This document shows, piece by piece, positions 1 through 8,197 of a stretch of DNA of 64,000 nt. The notes beneath the pieces are model-generated. The model saw nothing but the letters and a program-made list of their open reading frames with translations, was not told where the DNA came from and made no database searches. Source of the DNA: Chloroflexota bacterium (GTDB taxonomy: Bacteria > Chloroflexota > Dehalococcoidia > Lucifugimonadales > JADFKI01); assembly GCA_009840355.1 (NCBI GenBank), contig VXNZ01000056.1:62001-126000 (forward strand), in the 5' to 3' direction. The position numbers were made by a program, and so were the translations under genes. The first letter of the stretch is position 1. Each line of letters begins with the position of its first letter.

Positions 1-170
1 AAGCGCAAGGTGATATCGTCGTCGGTTTCGGGTTCGCCGACAGGGTTCAGCAGCCAGTCAACGGTAGCGTCGTATCCCTTGGTGGCAAGCGCCTCTATTT
101 CATCGAATCGCGCACCGAAACCGGCGCGACGCATCAGGTGCGCTATGAGCGCAGTATCGTTAGTGGACAT
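1..170 (-). CDS. DUF1800 family protein, N-terminal part (runs off the window)
   Basis: An ATG at 170 with AAGGAG seven bases upstream opens a frame of 56 codons that is still open at the window edge. Residues 10-20 (AHLMRRAGFGA) match the same stretch of the full-length DUF1800 protein at 25414-26868, and the following segment (xxDEIEALATKGYDATVDWLLNP) follows the same pattern. The family is large, usually about 450-550 residues, of unknown biochemical function and often paired with a DUF1501 gene. This is therefore a second paralogue in the same neighbourhood. The partner gene, if any, lies outside the window. Confidence 0.8.
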   Translation of the reverse strand, partial: MSTNDTALIAHLMRRAGFGARFDEIEALATKGYDATVDWLLNPVGEPETDDDITLR

Positions 171-553
171 GTGCCGCTCCTTGCATTGAACTTGACCGCA
201 TTTTATCGCACAACAGACGCCAGCACAACGCGGGGCAACTTACATCAATGGACACGATGCGGGACACGATGAACAGTATGGGATAATTGCGAATAATCCT
301 ATATATCCTAATCCTATATTCTTGTGTATTGATGCAATGCGAGGATTTCAGATCGGTCGATTGGATTACGAATGATTTACCATCGATTTATCGCATCCGT
401 CCCCATCATGCCTCATGCCAATCCTGTACATATATGTTAAGCAGCCCATTGGTTTAGCCGCTATGCAAAGCATGGTGGTGGTGATATAGTTGCTTGGTTG
501 ATGGATAATTGGCAGGCTGCGGGTTAAGCGGCTAGTCAGGAGGGTCTCAACCG
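171..553. other. Divergent intergenic region, AT-rich
   Basis: This 383-bp gap separates the leftward DUF1800 gene from the rightward MFS gene, so it should carry promoters for both. It is clearly AT-richer than its surroundings and holds a short imperfect repetition of AATCCTATA around 294-320. I see no convincing -35/-10 pair, RNA gene or ORF. A strong AGGAGGG at 538-544 belongs to the MFS gene. Confidence 0.5.
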
Positions 554-2104
554 ATGAAACTTGGCGCGCTCGCCCCCTTGCTTTCCACGCCCCAGCGCCG
601 CGCGGTTCTCATCGCGCTGTCCTCTGCGTATATGCTGGTGCAGCTTTCAAGCCTGCCGGTGGCATTGTCGCTGCCCACTCTAGCGGAGCACTTCAACCGC
701 GGCGTTGACGATGCGGCTTGGATGGTCGTCTTGTATCTGCTTACGCTCGGAGCGTTCGTGATGCTTGGCGCGCGGCTGGGCGACAGGTACGGACATGCGC
801 GCGTTTTCTTCATCGGCCTTGTGCTTTCTACTATCGGGTCGATACTTATCGCGCTATCGACATCGCTATTGCAGGTCATCATCTGGCGCGGGCTGACGGG
901 TCTTGGGTCGGCGCTCATTATGGGCAACGCGAACGCGATACTCGCCGCCGCATTCCCACAGGAGGAGCGCGGCAGGGCGTTCTCGGTGCCTATCGTTGGA
1001 GCGCGCTTCGGCACGCTGGTCGGCTTGGCGCTGTTCGCGCTGTTCCTGCAATACCTGAGCTGGCGGCTGGTGTTCCTGACATTCGTGCCGATGGGCATAC
1101 TCGCCATAGCCGTGTCGCGGCCGATGCTGATGATGCTCAAAGACGAACCGCGCGTCAACCTGAATCCGGTGGACATCCCGGGCGGGCTGATGCTCGTGGC
1201 GACTTCGGTCGTGTTCCTGCTTGCGGGGGCGCACCTGCACGGCGGGGAAGAATCGTACACCAGCGACCAGGGTATTTTGTACCACGGTGGGATGTATGTG
1301 CTTGCGATTGCGCTGCTGGGCGTCTTCATCCTGATAGAGCGCCGCATGAAAAACCCGCTCGTGGACATTCAGCATTTCCGGCACAAGTACTTCTCGCTGT
1401 CGCTGGTGTCGAATGTAACCTTCCACTTCTCCATGCTGGCGACGATGACGCTCGTTCCCATCATCGTGGAATTGGGCTACAACAAGTCGCCGATTTGGGT
1501 GCCGCTGGTGCTGCTGCCCAATCAGATAATCGGCTTGTTCATGACATTCGCCGCAGGGTGGATATACGACCAGTACCAGCCTAAGTTGCTGCGACCTGCC
1601 GCAATGGTCAGCATCGCGGCAGGGTTCTTGCTGCTGGGCATATTCATAGGCGGCGTAACTGTTGGCGGCGCGTCTATCGGCGGATTGTACATACCCGCGC
1701 TGGACATTGGCGGCGGCGTGCCTATCTGGTACATCCCGTTGTTGATGATTCCCATATCGTTCGGCACGGCGTTCTTCAATCCGGTGAACAACGCGATGAT
1801 TATGAGTTCGCTGCCAATGAGCGAGCGCGGCTTCGCGTCCGGTATGCTGGAGACGACACGCGAGCTTGGACACGCGCTCGGCTCGACCGTTTCCGCTACC
1901 GCGCTTGCGATGGTTTTGCCCGTGGGCATCGCGCTGCTGTCCCCCGAGCAGGTTGGACCCTTCTACTTGGAAGGCTTCCAGACTGCGGCGATGCTCGTCG
2001 TTATGACGATGCTGACGGGCGGCATTATCGCGTTCTTCCACAAGCCGTACTCGGAAACGCAAAGGCCTTCCACGCCTGCCGCAGCCGCAGCGGGCAACGA
2101 CTAG
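554..2104 (+). CDS. MFS transporter, DHA2/EmrB-like (14 TM segments expected)
   Basis: The 516-residue protein is almost entirely hydrophobic helices and carries the MFS motif A in the loop after TM2 (GARLGDRYGHARVF, about residues 74-87). Length and layout fit the 14-helix DHA2 drug:proton antiporters. A loop at about 220-245 is enriched in Gly, His and Glu, and a Gly-rich stretch near 360-390 is unusual. The start is supported by AGGAGGG nine bases upstream. It would act in the cytoplasmic membrane as an exporter; the substrate cannot be told. The Asp often present in TM1 of drug exporters is missing. A dispersed repeat remnant follows the stop. Confidence 0.88.
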   Translation: MKLGALAPLLSTPQRRAVLIALSSAYMLVQLSSLPVALSLPTLAEHFNRGVDDAAWMVVLYLLTLGAFVMLGARLGDRYGHARVFFIGLVLSTIGSILIALSTSLLQVIIWRGLTGLGSALIMGNANAILAAAFPQEERGRAFSVPIVGARFGTLVGLALFALFLQYLSWRLVFLTFVPMGILAIAVSRPMLMMLKDEPRVNLNPVDIPGGLMLVATSVVFLLAGAHLHGGEESYTSDQGILYHGGMYVLAIALLGVFILIERRMKNPLVDIQHFRHKYFSLSLVSNVTFHFSMLATMTLVPIIVELGYNKSPIWVPLVLLPNQIIGLFMTFAAGWIYDQYQPKLLRPAAMVSIAAGFLLLGIFIGGVTVGGASIGGLYIPALDIGGGVPIWYIPLLMIPISFGTAFFNPVNNAMIMSSLPMSERGFASGMLETTRELGHALGSTVSATALAMVLPVGIALLSPEQVGPFYLEGFQTAAMLVVMTMLTGGIIAFFHKPYSETQRPSTPAAAAAGND

Positions 2105-2112
2105 AACATTCT

Positions 2113-2166
2113 ATTCCGTTATTCCTACGAAGCATGTCCCTGCGAAGGCAGGGAGCAGGAATCCAC
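2113..2166. repeat. Dispersed repeat, type C remnant
   Basis: A short copy of the imperfect palindrome family built on CGTCATTCC...GGAATCC. Here CCTGCGAAGGCAGG forms the central hairpin. Fuller copies lie at 3769-3888 and 40381-40482. Confidence 0.5.
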
Positions 2167-2207
2167 GAAAATTGCCGATCAAACTGACAATTGATGACTG
2201 ACAACTG

Positions 2208-2885
2208 ATGACGCAAGATAACGACGACCTGACGATACAGATAGAAGATGTCAGCCGATGGGTTCCGCACGAGGATCAGCCCGGCAACGGCGTCCTGCTG
2301 CACACGACGCGCGGCGACATTCACACCATCGTACACAGCAACCCGGACCCGGAATACCGCACGACGAAGGCGGTTGTCTATGTCTGGGGAGCGCGCGGCG
2401 GCTTCGATGGACCGGCGGAAGGAATATACGCACGGCTCTCGGAAGACCTGAAGTATGAGATGACATCCATCCGCATCGACTATCGTCTGCCGAATGTGCT
2501 TGCGGAGTGCGTGTTGGACACGATGGCAGGCTTGTCCTTCCTCAGCGCGACGGGGCATTCCGAGGTTGCGCTTGTCGGGCATTCGTTTGGCGGCGCGGTG
2601 GTCATCGCGGCAGCGCCGTTCAGCCCGCTTGTAAAGGCGGTAGTGTCGCTCTCGCCGCAGACTTATGGCGCTTCAAATGCCGGCGCGGTATCGCCGAGAC
2701 CGTTGCTGCTGGCGCACGGCGGCGCGGACACTCGCCTGCCGCCGAGCTGCTCCGAGCAGATATACGAATGGGCGAATGAGCCGAAGGAGATGGTGATTAT
2801 CCCGGGCGCAGAGCACGGGCTGGTCGAGTGTAAAGACGCGCTCGACGACCTTCTAGTAGATTGGCTGCGGCATAATCTTGCCTGA
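2208..2885 (+). CDS. Alpha/beta hydrolase (dienelactone hydrolase-like)
   Basis: The 225-residue protein has the nucleophile elbow GHSFGG with Ser126, and Asp174 (GGADTRLPP) and His203 (GAEHGL) at the spacing expected for the acid and base of an alpha/beta hydrolase triad. No signal peptide is visible, so it is likely cytoplasmic. The natural substrate is unknown; dienelactone hydrolase-like or small esterase activity are the obvious options. It lies 63 bp upstream of the first SDR gene on the same strand, so co-transcription is plausible. The ribosome binding site is weak. Confidence 0.82.
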   Translation: MTQDNDDLTIQIEDVSRWVPHEDQPGNGVLLHTTRGDIHTIVHSNPDPEYRTTKAVVYVWGARGGFDGPAEGIYARLSEDLKYEMTSIRIDYRLPNVLAECVLDTMAGLSFLSATGHSEVALVGHSFGGAVVIAAAPFSPLVKAVVSLSPQTYGASNAGAVSPRPLLLAHGGADTRLPPSCSEQIYEWANEPKEMVIIPGAEHGLVECKDALDDLLVDWLRHNLA

Positions 2886-2948
2886 ACGCAGATAACAACT
2901 ACCTTACATCGAAATACAGGATGACTAGGATTAGAAAGGACTGGATTA

Positions 2949-3758
2949 ATGGGAGACCTTGACGGAAAAGTGGCAATCGTAACCGGCGCAGGGCGACTGC
3001 GCGGTATTGGCAGGGCGGCAGCGGTGGAACTGGCGCGAATGGGCGCCGATGTGGTCGTTACCGGCACGGGACGCAGCCCTGACCGCTATCCGGACGACGA
3101 GAAGGCTGTGGGCTGGCGCGATGTGGAGAGCACGGCAGACCAGGTTCGCGAGCAGGGTACGCGCGCGCTTACGCTGACGGTCGATGTTTCCAGCGCGGAC
3201 GATGTGCAGATGATGATCGATCGCACTGTCGAAGAGTTCGGCAGGCTGGATGTTCTCATCAACAACGCCGCCTTCGCGCGAGGTCCGGACCGCGTGCCGA
3301 TTCTCGATCTGCCGCAGGATATTTTCCAGCGCGTGGTGGACATTAAGATTACCGGCACTTATCTTTGCACCAAGGCTGCGATACCGCACATGATAGATGC
3401 GGGCGGCGGCAAGATTGTCAATATATCGTCCACGGCGGGCAAGCGTGGCAGCGCCAACACGCTCGCCTACAACGCATCAAACTTCGCGCTTGTGGGCATG
3501 ACGCAATCTATGGCGCGCGAACTCGGACAGTATGGCATAAATGTCAACTGCGTTTGCCCCGGCGCGGTGGACACGCACCGCATGGACGACATTGACCGCG
3601 AGACGCGCTGGGTCGAGATGGCGAATACCACGCCTATTGGCAGGAACGGCACGGACGACGAGGTGGGCGATTTCGTCGCGTACCTCTGCTCCAACGCCGC
3701 ATCCTGGATTCACGGGCAGTCCATAAACATCAACGGCGGCTCCGTGATGGAGCATTAG
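2949..3758 (+). CDS. SDR-family protein, copy 1, catalytic Lys replaced by Asn
   Basis: A 269-residue classical short-chain dehydrogenase/reductase fold: cofactor motif TGAGRLRGIG (residues 12-21), NNAA (105-108), Ser160/161 and Tyr174. The active-site YxxxK motif reads Y174-NAS-N178, so the catalytic lysine is Asn. The PG motif (CPGAVDT) and a C-terminal GQSINI segment are intact. AAAGGA lies upstream of the ATG. The protein is a close paralogue of the one at 5048-5857, which also lost this lysine but to Cys. Activity by the textbook SDR mechanism is doubtful; a changed mechanism or a binding role is possible. Confidence 0.85.
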   Translation: MGDLDGKVAIVTGAGRLRGIGRAAAVELARMGADVVVTGTGRSPDRYPDDEKAVGWRDVESTADQVREQGTRALTLTVDVSSADDVQMMIDRTVEEFGRLDVLINNAAFARGPDRVPILDLPQDIFQRVVDIKITGTYLCTKAAIPHMIDAGGGKIVNISSTAGKRGSANTLAYNASNFALVGMTQSMARELGQYGINVNCVCPGAVDTHRMDDIDRETRWVEMANTTPIGRNGTDDEVGDFVAYLCSNAASWIHGQSININGGSVMEH

Positions 3759-3768
3759 ACTCTATTCC

Positions 3769-3888
3769 GTCATTTCCGTGAAAACGGTAAGAGATGCCGG
3801 TCTCACCTAATTCTGCCAATCACACCCGTTGATGGCGCCGGATTCCCCTGTTTGCACAGGGGCAGGCTCTGATTTCGCAGGAATGACG
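3769..3888. repeat. Dispersed repeat, type C (CGTCATTTCC...GGAATGACG)
   Basis: A 120-bp element whose ends are complementary (CGTCATTTCC against GCAGGAATGACG) with an internal hairpin CCCCTGTTTGCACAGGGG. The same ends recur at 40381-40482 and in part at 2113, 11460 and 52942. It has no coding capacity. Confidence 0.6.
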
Positions 3889-3948
3889 AGTGGAGAGGAC
3901 GCGAGAATGACCGGATGATTTTCGCACAGCCTAGACGGAAGCACTGAA

Positions 3949-4440
3949 ATGGAGAACCCTCACTGCGCGCTGCTGATAGTCGATGTTCAGGTTGGATTCG
4001 TCAACGACGCTACGCGGCACATCTTGCCCAAGGTCGTGGCGCTGCAATCGCAGTACGCGCATGTCTATGCCACGCGCTTCGTCAACGCGGAGGGTTCTCC
4101 ATACCACAAACTGCTGGACTGGCACAGATTCTACGCCAATTCCGGCGATGTGCCGCTCGCCTTTGAGCCGGTCGATGGTGTACAGGTCATCGACAAGAAT
4201 GTTTACACCTGCGTCACACCCGCATTCGTCGAGGAGCTGCGCGGCAAGGGCATCGAAGAGGTGGCAATCTGCGGCATCGACACGGACGCCTGCGTAACGC
4301 AATGCGCCATAGACCTGTTCCAGAACGGTTTTCGCCCGGTGTTGCTATCGGAAGCGTGCGCCAGCCATGCGGGGGCGGAATATCATGACGCTGCGCTTCG
4401 CATTCTCGCGCGCCTCATCGGAAAGAACCAGATAGTATGA
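3949..4440 (+). CDS. Isochorismatase-family cysteine hydrolase
   Basis: At 163 residues it has the family's catalytic triad: Asp12 in LLIVDVQ, Lys83 in VIDKNVYT and the nucleophile Cys115 in GIDTDACVTQ. Members hydrolyse isochorismate, nicotinamide, N-carbamoyl compounds and similar small amides; the sequence does not let me choose. It is cytoplasmic. Its last bases overlap the next gene in an ATGA junction, so the two are translationally coupled. Confidence 0.88.
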   Translation: MENPHCALLIVDVQVGFVNDATRHILPKVVALQSQYAHVYATRFVNAEGSPYHKLLDWHRFYANSGDVPLAFEPVDGVQVIDKNVYTCVTPAFVEELRGKGIEEVAICGIDTDACVTQCAIDLFQNGFRPVLLSEACASHAGAEYHDAALRILARLIGKNQIV

Positions 4441-4802
4441 CGACATCCTCCGAAGACTCTAATTCTCCAGCCACCACCCCGCAATTGCCCACAAGCGAAA
4501 CCGCCGAATGCGAAGAGGGCTTGCGGCGCGTACTGGCGTACATCTGCGAGAAGCGCTATCGCAGGTGGAGCGCGTTTGCGCTAGTGTTCCTCGTCATTTA
4601 CGCTATATTCGAGATGGTCATCTCGAATATGTTTAGCTTCCTCGTCGTGCTGCCAGCTGCTACAGGTTGGTATGATCTGCTTGAAGTTATCCCTGAATCG
4701 AGGAGTTTAGGCGTGTTATTATTTCTGGCAAAGTTTCCTCTCCCAATCGTGCTTACTCTTGTAGTTTTCGTAAGAATGAGTAAGGTTTACAGAGTTGGTT
4801 GA
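4437..4802 (+). CDS. Small membrane protein, unknown function
   Basis: A 121-residue protein with a hydrophilic N-terminus of about 45 residues and three probable membrane helices (about 46-65, 68-88 and 93-118). It overlaps the isochorismatase-like gene by four bases (ATGA), which supports it being a real gene and co-translated. I do not recognise the family. Its 3' half is AT-richer than the surrounding genes. The MITE-like element at 4813 begins ten bases after its stop. Confidence 0.6.
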   Translation: MTTSSEDSNSPATTPQLPTSETAECEEGLRRVLAYICEKRYRRWSAFALVFLVIYAIFEMVISNMFSFLVVLPAATGWYDLLEVIPESRSLGVLLFLAKFPLPIVLTLVVFVRMSKVYRVG

Positions 4803-4812
4803 CGATTTAGCC

Positions 4813-5028
4813 TAGGCTCTGTGGGGATTTGAATAATGGGTGTAATTATCTTGAAAAATCCTCTTAATCTCTCATTCTTCACTGCGTTCGGAATCTAAAA
4901 TCGATGTATATGAGCCAATTTGCAACTTTAGATTTCTCGCTTTCGCTAAATTAGATTGCTAGATTTCTCGCTTTCGCTCGAAATGACGAACGAAACTGAA
5001 GCCATTGGCGAAATGTCCACATAACCTA
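4813..5028. mobile_element. MITE-like element A1 with terminal inverted repeats
   Basis: The left end TAGGCTCTGTGGGGATTT and the right end AAATGTCCACATAACCTA are inverted repeats, shared with copies A2 (11438), A3 (13583) and A4 (21839). The inside holds palindromic filler of the TAGATTTCTCGC...TCGAAATGAC type, part of it duplicated. There is no ORF, so it is non-autonomous. TA at both ends would be the target duplication. It sits directly upstream of the AGGAG of the second SDR gene and could influence its expression. Confidence 0.7.
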
Positions 5029-5047
5029 GTTGCAGGAGTCAACAGCC

Positions 5048-5857
5048 ATGCCCGAACTCGACGGCAAAGTGGCAATCGTAACCGGCGCGGGCAGGCTGCG
5101 CGGGATTGGCAGGGGCGCGGCGGTGGCGTTTGCGCGGCTTGGCGCGGATGTCGTGGTTACCGGCACGGGACGCAGTCCAGACCGCTACCCGGACGACGAA
5201 AAGGCGGTCGGCTGGCGCGACATAGAGAGCACGGCGGCGCAGGTTCGCGGCGAAGGCAGGCGCGCGCTGCCGTTGGTCGTGGATGTCTCGGACGCCGCCA
5301 GCGTTGAGCGGATGGTAGAGCGCACCATCGACGAGTTCGGCAGAATCGACATTCTGGTGAACAATGCCGCCTACGCGCGTGGCCCGGACCGTGTGCCTAT
5401 CGCGGATGTCCCGCAGGACATATTCCAACGCGTGCTTGATGTGAAGATTACCGGCACATACCTGTGCAGCAAGGCGGTTATCCCGCACATGATGGCGCAG
5501 GGCGGGGGCAAGATTGTCAACATATCGTCCGGGTCGGGCAAGACGGGCAGCGCGAATAATCTGGCATATACTGCGGCGTGCTTCGCGCAGGTGGGGATGA
5601 CGCAATCGCTGGCGCAGGAACTCGGGCGACACAACATCAATGTGAACTGCGTCTGCCCTGGCGCGGTGGACACTTCGCGCGTGGACGATGTGGGCAGAGG
5701 CGATGCGTGGCAGGCTATCGCCGACAACCTGCCCATCCGCAGGACCGGCACGGACGACGAAGTGGGCGCGTTCGTCGCGTATCTATGCACGACAGCCGCG
5801 TCGTGGATTCACGGGCAGTCCATCAACATGGATGGGGGCGGCACGATGGAGCACTAG
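5048..5857 (+). CDS. SDR-family protein, copy 2, catalytic Lys replaced by Cys
   Basis: A 269-residue paralogue of the protein at 2949-3758, colinear without gaps and very similar along its whole length. Cofactor motif TGAGRLRGIG, NNAA and Tyr174 are kept, but the YxxxK position reads Y174-TAA-C178. I chose the ATG at 5048 because AGGAG lies at 5034-5038 and the resulting N-terminus (MPELDGKVAIVTGAG) matches copy 1; an in-frame codon at 5030 overlaps this site. The pair brackets the isochorismatase-like gene, suggesting tandem duplication. NAD(P) binding looks intact. Confidence 0.85.
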   Translation: MPELDGKVAIVTGAGRLRGIGRGAAVAFARLGADVVVTGTGRSPDRYPDDEKAVGWRDIESTAAQVRGEGRRALPLVVDVSDAASVERMVERTIDEFGRIDILVNNAAYARGPDRVPIADVPQDIFQRVLDVKITGTYLCSKAVIPHMMAQGGGKIVNISSGSGKTGSANNLAYTAACFAQVGMTQSLAQELGRHNINVNCVCPGAVDTSRVDDVGRGDAWQAIADNLPIRRTGTDDEVGAFVAYLCTTAASWIHGQSINMDGGGTMEH

Positions 5858-5879
5858 CCCATCCTCAAACTTCCAAGGT

Positions 5880-6011
5880 CTTTCGGTTGTCACCCTGAAC
5901 GAAGTGAAGGGTCTAAAATCGCTGTGTGAAAATAAGGCAGCCCATAGTCAGCAATTTTAGATTTCTCGCTTCGCTCGAAATGACATAGCGGAGGAATATA
6001 ATAACCGAAAG
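5880..6011. repeat. Dispersed palindromic repeat, type B1
   Basis: It starts CTTTCGGTTGTCACCCTGAA and ends ATAACCGAAAG, so the ends are complementary. The core contains GAAGTGAAGGGTCTAAAAT and TTTCTCGCTTCGCTCGAAAT. Related copies lie at 28856, 33614 (inverted), 35917 and 49474. Confidence 0.7.
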
Positions 6012-6089
6012 CCCCTGCCCAGACTTCCCCCATAAAGGGCATCAACTAACAGGCTACACAATGTGTAGGTCGGGCGAGCAGTTGCGCGG

Positions 6090-6524
6090 CTATTCCTCGC
6101 GCTGGGGCAAGGTTAATATGGCGTTGCCCATGACGAGGCGCATGCCTTCTTCGCTCATCATGAACACATCGCACTCTAGGCGCGGCTCGCCGTCCACGAT
6201 GTCCTTGTCCGTGACGATGCCGCTCAGGGTTATCGGCTTGTTGTGCGGGACCATGCCACGGAACACCACATCCAATTTCTTCAGGCGCACCGTGTCCGCC
6301 CAGCCCGTCAGCAGCTGCGACAGAATGGTGATGTTCATCGCGCCGGGTACGATTGCGCCGTCCAGCCCTTCCGCTTGCGCGTATTCGTCGCTGGTGAAGC
6401 GGCTGTCAACGGGCGTTTCACCGCGCACGGAAAGAAACCGCCGCACCTGCTCCACGTCAACGACCCGCTCAATGGGACCGATGTCGTCACCGAAATCTAC
6501 ATCTTCAAAATACAGTTCGCTCAT
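6090..6524 (-). CDS. MaoC-like hot-dog dehydratase subunit
   Basis: A 144-residue protein with a hot-dog-fold pattern (GLDGAIVPGAM at 53-63, then a long central helix and strands), like the second half of MaoC/HadB-type enoyl or 3-hydroxyacyl-thioester hydratases. Start ATG at 6524 follows GAAGGTAGA; an upstream in-frame extension lacks such a site. The D-x5-H hydratase motif is not visible, so its substrate and activity are uncertain. It lies just downstream of the gene at 6646-7116 on the same strand; the two probably form a heteromer, as such half-proteins usually do. Confidence 0.78.
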   Translation of the reverse strand: MSELYFEDVDFGDDIGPIERVVDVEQVRRFLSVRGETPVDSRFTSDEYAQAEGLDGAIVPGAMNITILSQLLTGWADTVRLKKLDVVFRGMVPHNKPITLSGIVTDKDIVDGEPRLECDVFMMSEEGMRLVMGNAILTLPQREE

Positions 6525-6645
6525 ATTAAATCTACCTTCTGACAAGCCTGACAAGCCGCTTTCAAGCGAGCTTGCGCGGCGCATGCCTATCATCAATGCC
6601 GCGCGGCGCGCCCGTATGACGGACAATTGCGGACAATACCGTTCG

Positions 6646-7116
6646 TTAGCCCGCGCGACCGCTGTTGCGCCGCACATACGATTCGTCAACGCGCGCTACC
6701 GTTTCGCCGTCCTGATTGTCGAAGCGCGTCTCCCAGACGGCGAAGACCATCTTGCCGGAGCGCCCGGTCTTTGAGTACACCTGCTTCAGCCGTGAAGTAA
6801 CTTCGACCGTATCGCCCGGGCGGATTGGCGCGACGATTTCGATAGCCTGCCCCGCGAAGAAGCCCGTGTCGCCATATTCCAGCTTGATGTCTGGCTTTTC
6901 GCCGCCGTTGACGAACAGATTGCAGAAAGTCGGAGGCGCAATGATGTCGCCGTACTCGGACTCGGCGGCGCGCGCCTCATCGGAATATATCGGGTTCGTC
7001 TCGCCGGTCGCCTGCGAGAACTCCAGAATCATCTCGCGGCTGACCTCGAATGTGCCAATGGGGAACTCTTTTCCGAGGAGACTTCTGTCGTAGTCGATGC
7101 CTGCGTCTGTGGTCAT
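6646..7116 (-). CDS. MaoC-like dehydratase, N-terminal-domain type
   Basis: A 156-residue protein of the MaoC N-terminal (FAS1-type dehydratase) group. The signature loop reads ATGETNPIY at 36-44, where active hydratase 2 domains have G-D-x-N-P-x-H, so Asp and His are Glu39 and Tyr44. A second block around IRPGDTVEV is typical of the fold. Known relatives work as pairs on CoA or ACP thioesters. The neighbour at 6090-6524 is the likely partner, and the SDR proteins upstream would fit a fatty-acyl or polyketide-like reduction/dehydration set, though this is inference. Confidence 0.8.
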   Translation of the reverse strand: MTTDAGIDYDRSLLGKEFPIGTFEVSREMILEFSQATGETNPIYSDEARAAESEYGDIIAPPTFCNLFVNGGEKPDIKLEYGDTGFFAGQAIEIVAPIRPGDTVEVTSRLKQVYSKTGRSGKMVFAVWETRFDNQDGETVARVDESYVRRNSGRAG

Positions 7117-7204
7117 ATCGCTCTCCGCGCATGGTGGCGCCGTCGTTGTTGCTGTGATTGACTTGCGGTTTTCGCGCGTTGTAGAGGGATGGGGACTTTT
7201 GCCA

Positions 7205-7240
7205 CCATCCTAACCTTCCCCCTGAAGGGGAAGGGACATA
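7205..7240. repeat. Hairpin repeat, type D (CCTTCCCC...GGGGAAGG)
   Basis: CCTTCCCCCTGAAGGGGAAGG forms an 8-bp stem with a short loop just beyond the stop of the PHP gene. It could act as a terminator, but similar hairpins occur at 25143, 33571 and 37641 and inside the gene at 59111, so it is a dispersed element. Confidence 0.5.
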
Positions 7241-7254
7241 TATACCCTAGGGCT

Positions 7255-7908
7255 TCATTTCCCTATCGTTTCTTCTAGGTGGACGGCGCGGAATTTGCCG
7301 TCTTTCAGCAGGTTTACTATGTCGTCAATGCATTGGACATCGCCGTAGAACTGCGTCATGCATTTACCGATGGCGCTGACGACATGCGCGTCGCTGCCAC
7401 CGGTGCCCATATAGCCGTATTCGGCGATGAGCGCATCCGCCCGTTCCTGCTCGCCTGAGCGGTTGCCGGAGTTGAGCTTTTCGACGATTTTCACATTCTC
7501 GAAGCCGGGCACATCCTTGACATACTCGCAGTAGCCGATGCCATAGCGGCCCGGATGCGCCGGATACGCTATCCCGCCGCACTCGTCGGCAACTCGCACC
7601 AGCGTGGGCGCATCGAGATGCACATCGCCGAAATCTAGGCGAGTCGTCATCTCTTCAGTTACGCCAAACACCAAGAAATGCCCGCAGTTCGTGTCCAGTT
7701 CCGCGCCCTTCAGGATGAGCACGTCGTTGTCCGCTGCAAGTTGGCTGTAATCTATTTCGTGGTCGAACTTGCGGTGTTCGGTGAGCACGAATCCGTCTAT
7801 GCGGTGCCCCTTGCGCCGCAGAACGTTGATCCATTTGACATATTGCTCGACGGACGCCCGAGAGTCGTCCGACGCGACCGAGTGTGTATGAATATCTATG
7901 TACATCAT
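7255..7908 (-). CDS. PHP-domain metal-dependent phosphoesterase/hydrolase
   Basis: The 217-residue protein starts with the HxH metal motif (YIDIHTHS), followed by TEHRKFDH, AHPGR (His of metal site) and GSDAH near residue 180, the normal order of PHP-domain metal ligands. Stand-alone PHP proteins of this size hydrolyse small phosphodiesters or phosphate esters such as histidinol phosphate or RNA 3'-ends; which one cannot be told here. Two adjacent ATG codons (7908, 7905) precede the conserved motif and no strong ribosome binding site separates them; I took the first. It is a single gene, cytoplasmic. Confidence 0.82.
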   Translation of the reverse strand: MMYIDIHTHSVASDDSRASVEQYVKWINVLRRKGHRIDGFVLTEHRKFDHEIDYSQLAADNDVLILKGAELDTNCGHFLVFGVTEEMTTRLDFGDVHLDAPTLVRVADECGGIAYPAHPGRYGIGYCEYVKDVPGFENVKIVEKLNSGNRSGEQERADALIAEYGYMGTGGSDAHVVSAIGKCMTQFYGDVQCIDDIVNLLKDGKFRAVHLEETIGK

Positions 7909-8197
7909 CAGAATACTAGGCGAGACTCCCCCATGCGTCAAGTGAATGGATTGCGATTAGCTAGGTCTATTCGGATATACAGGTTTGGACAGGCTTATAC
8001 CCACCTCATGGTATCCCGACATAGAATCCCCATAAAGCGAACATCGCATTGTATCGCATGTTCGTCAGAAATGCTAAACCAAGTTCGCCAAGAATGCTAA
8101 ACGTTGTCAAAAATATACCAAACTTCGCTTGATGGATTGCCTGCGCCTGTGTTGTCCTAAATGGAGCATATCAGGCACAAGTGGAAGGAGCTTGCTC

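Noticed and set aside
866-2062. Long open frame on the minus strand antisense to the first MFS gene
   Set aside because: The translation is rich in His, Gln and Arg without any family pattern; it is the shadow of a GC-rich membrane protein gene.
5880-5960. Open frame through the B1 repeat giving a VTLNEVKGLKSL peptide
   Set aside because: This peptide is the translation of the dispersed repeat itself, which recurs in several intergenic places.
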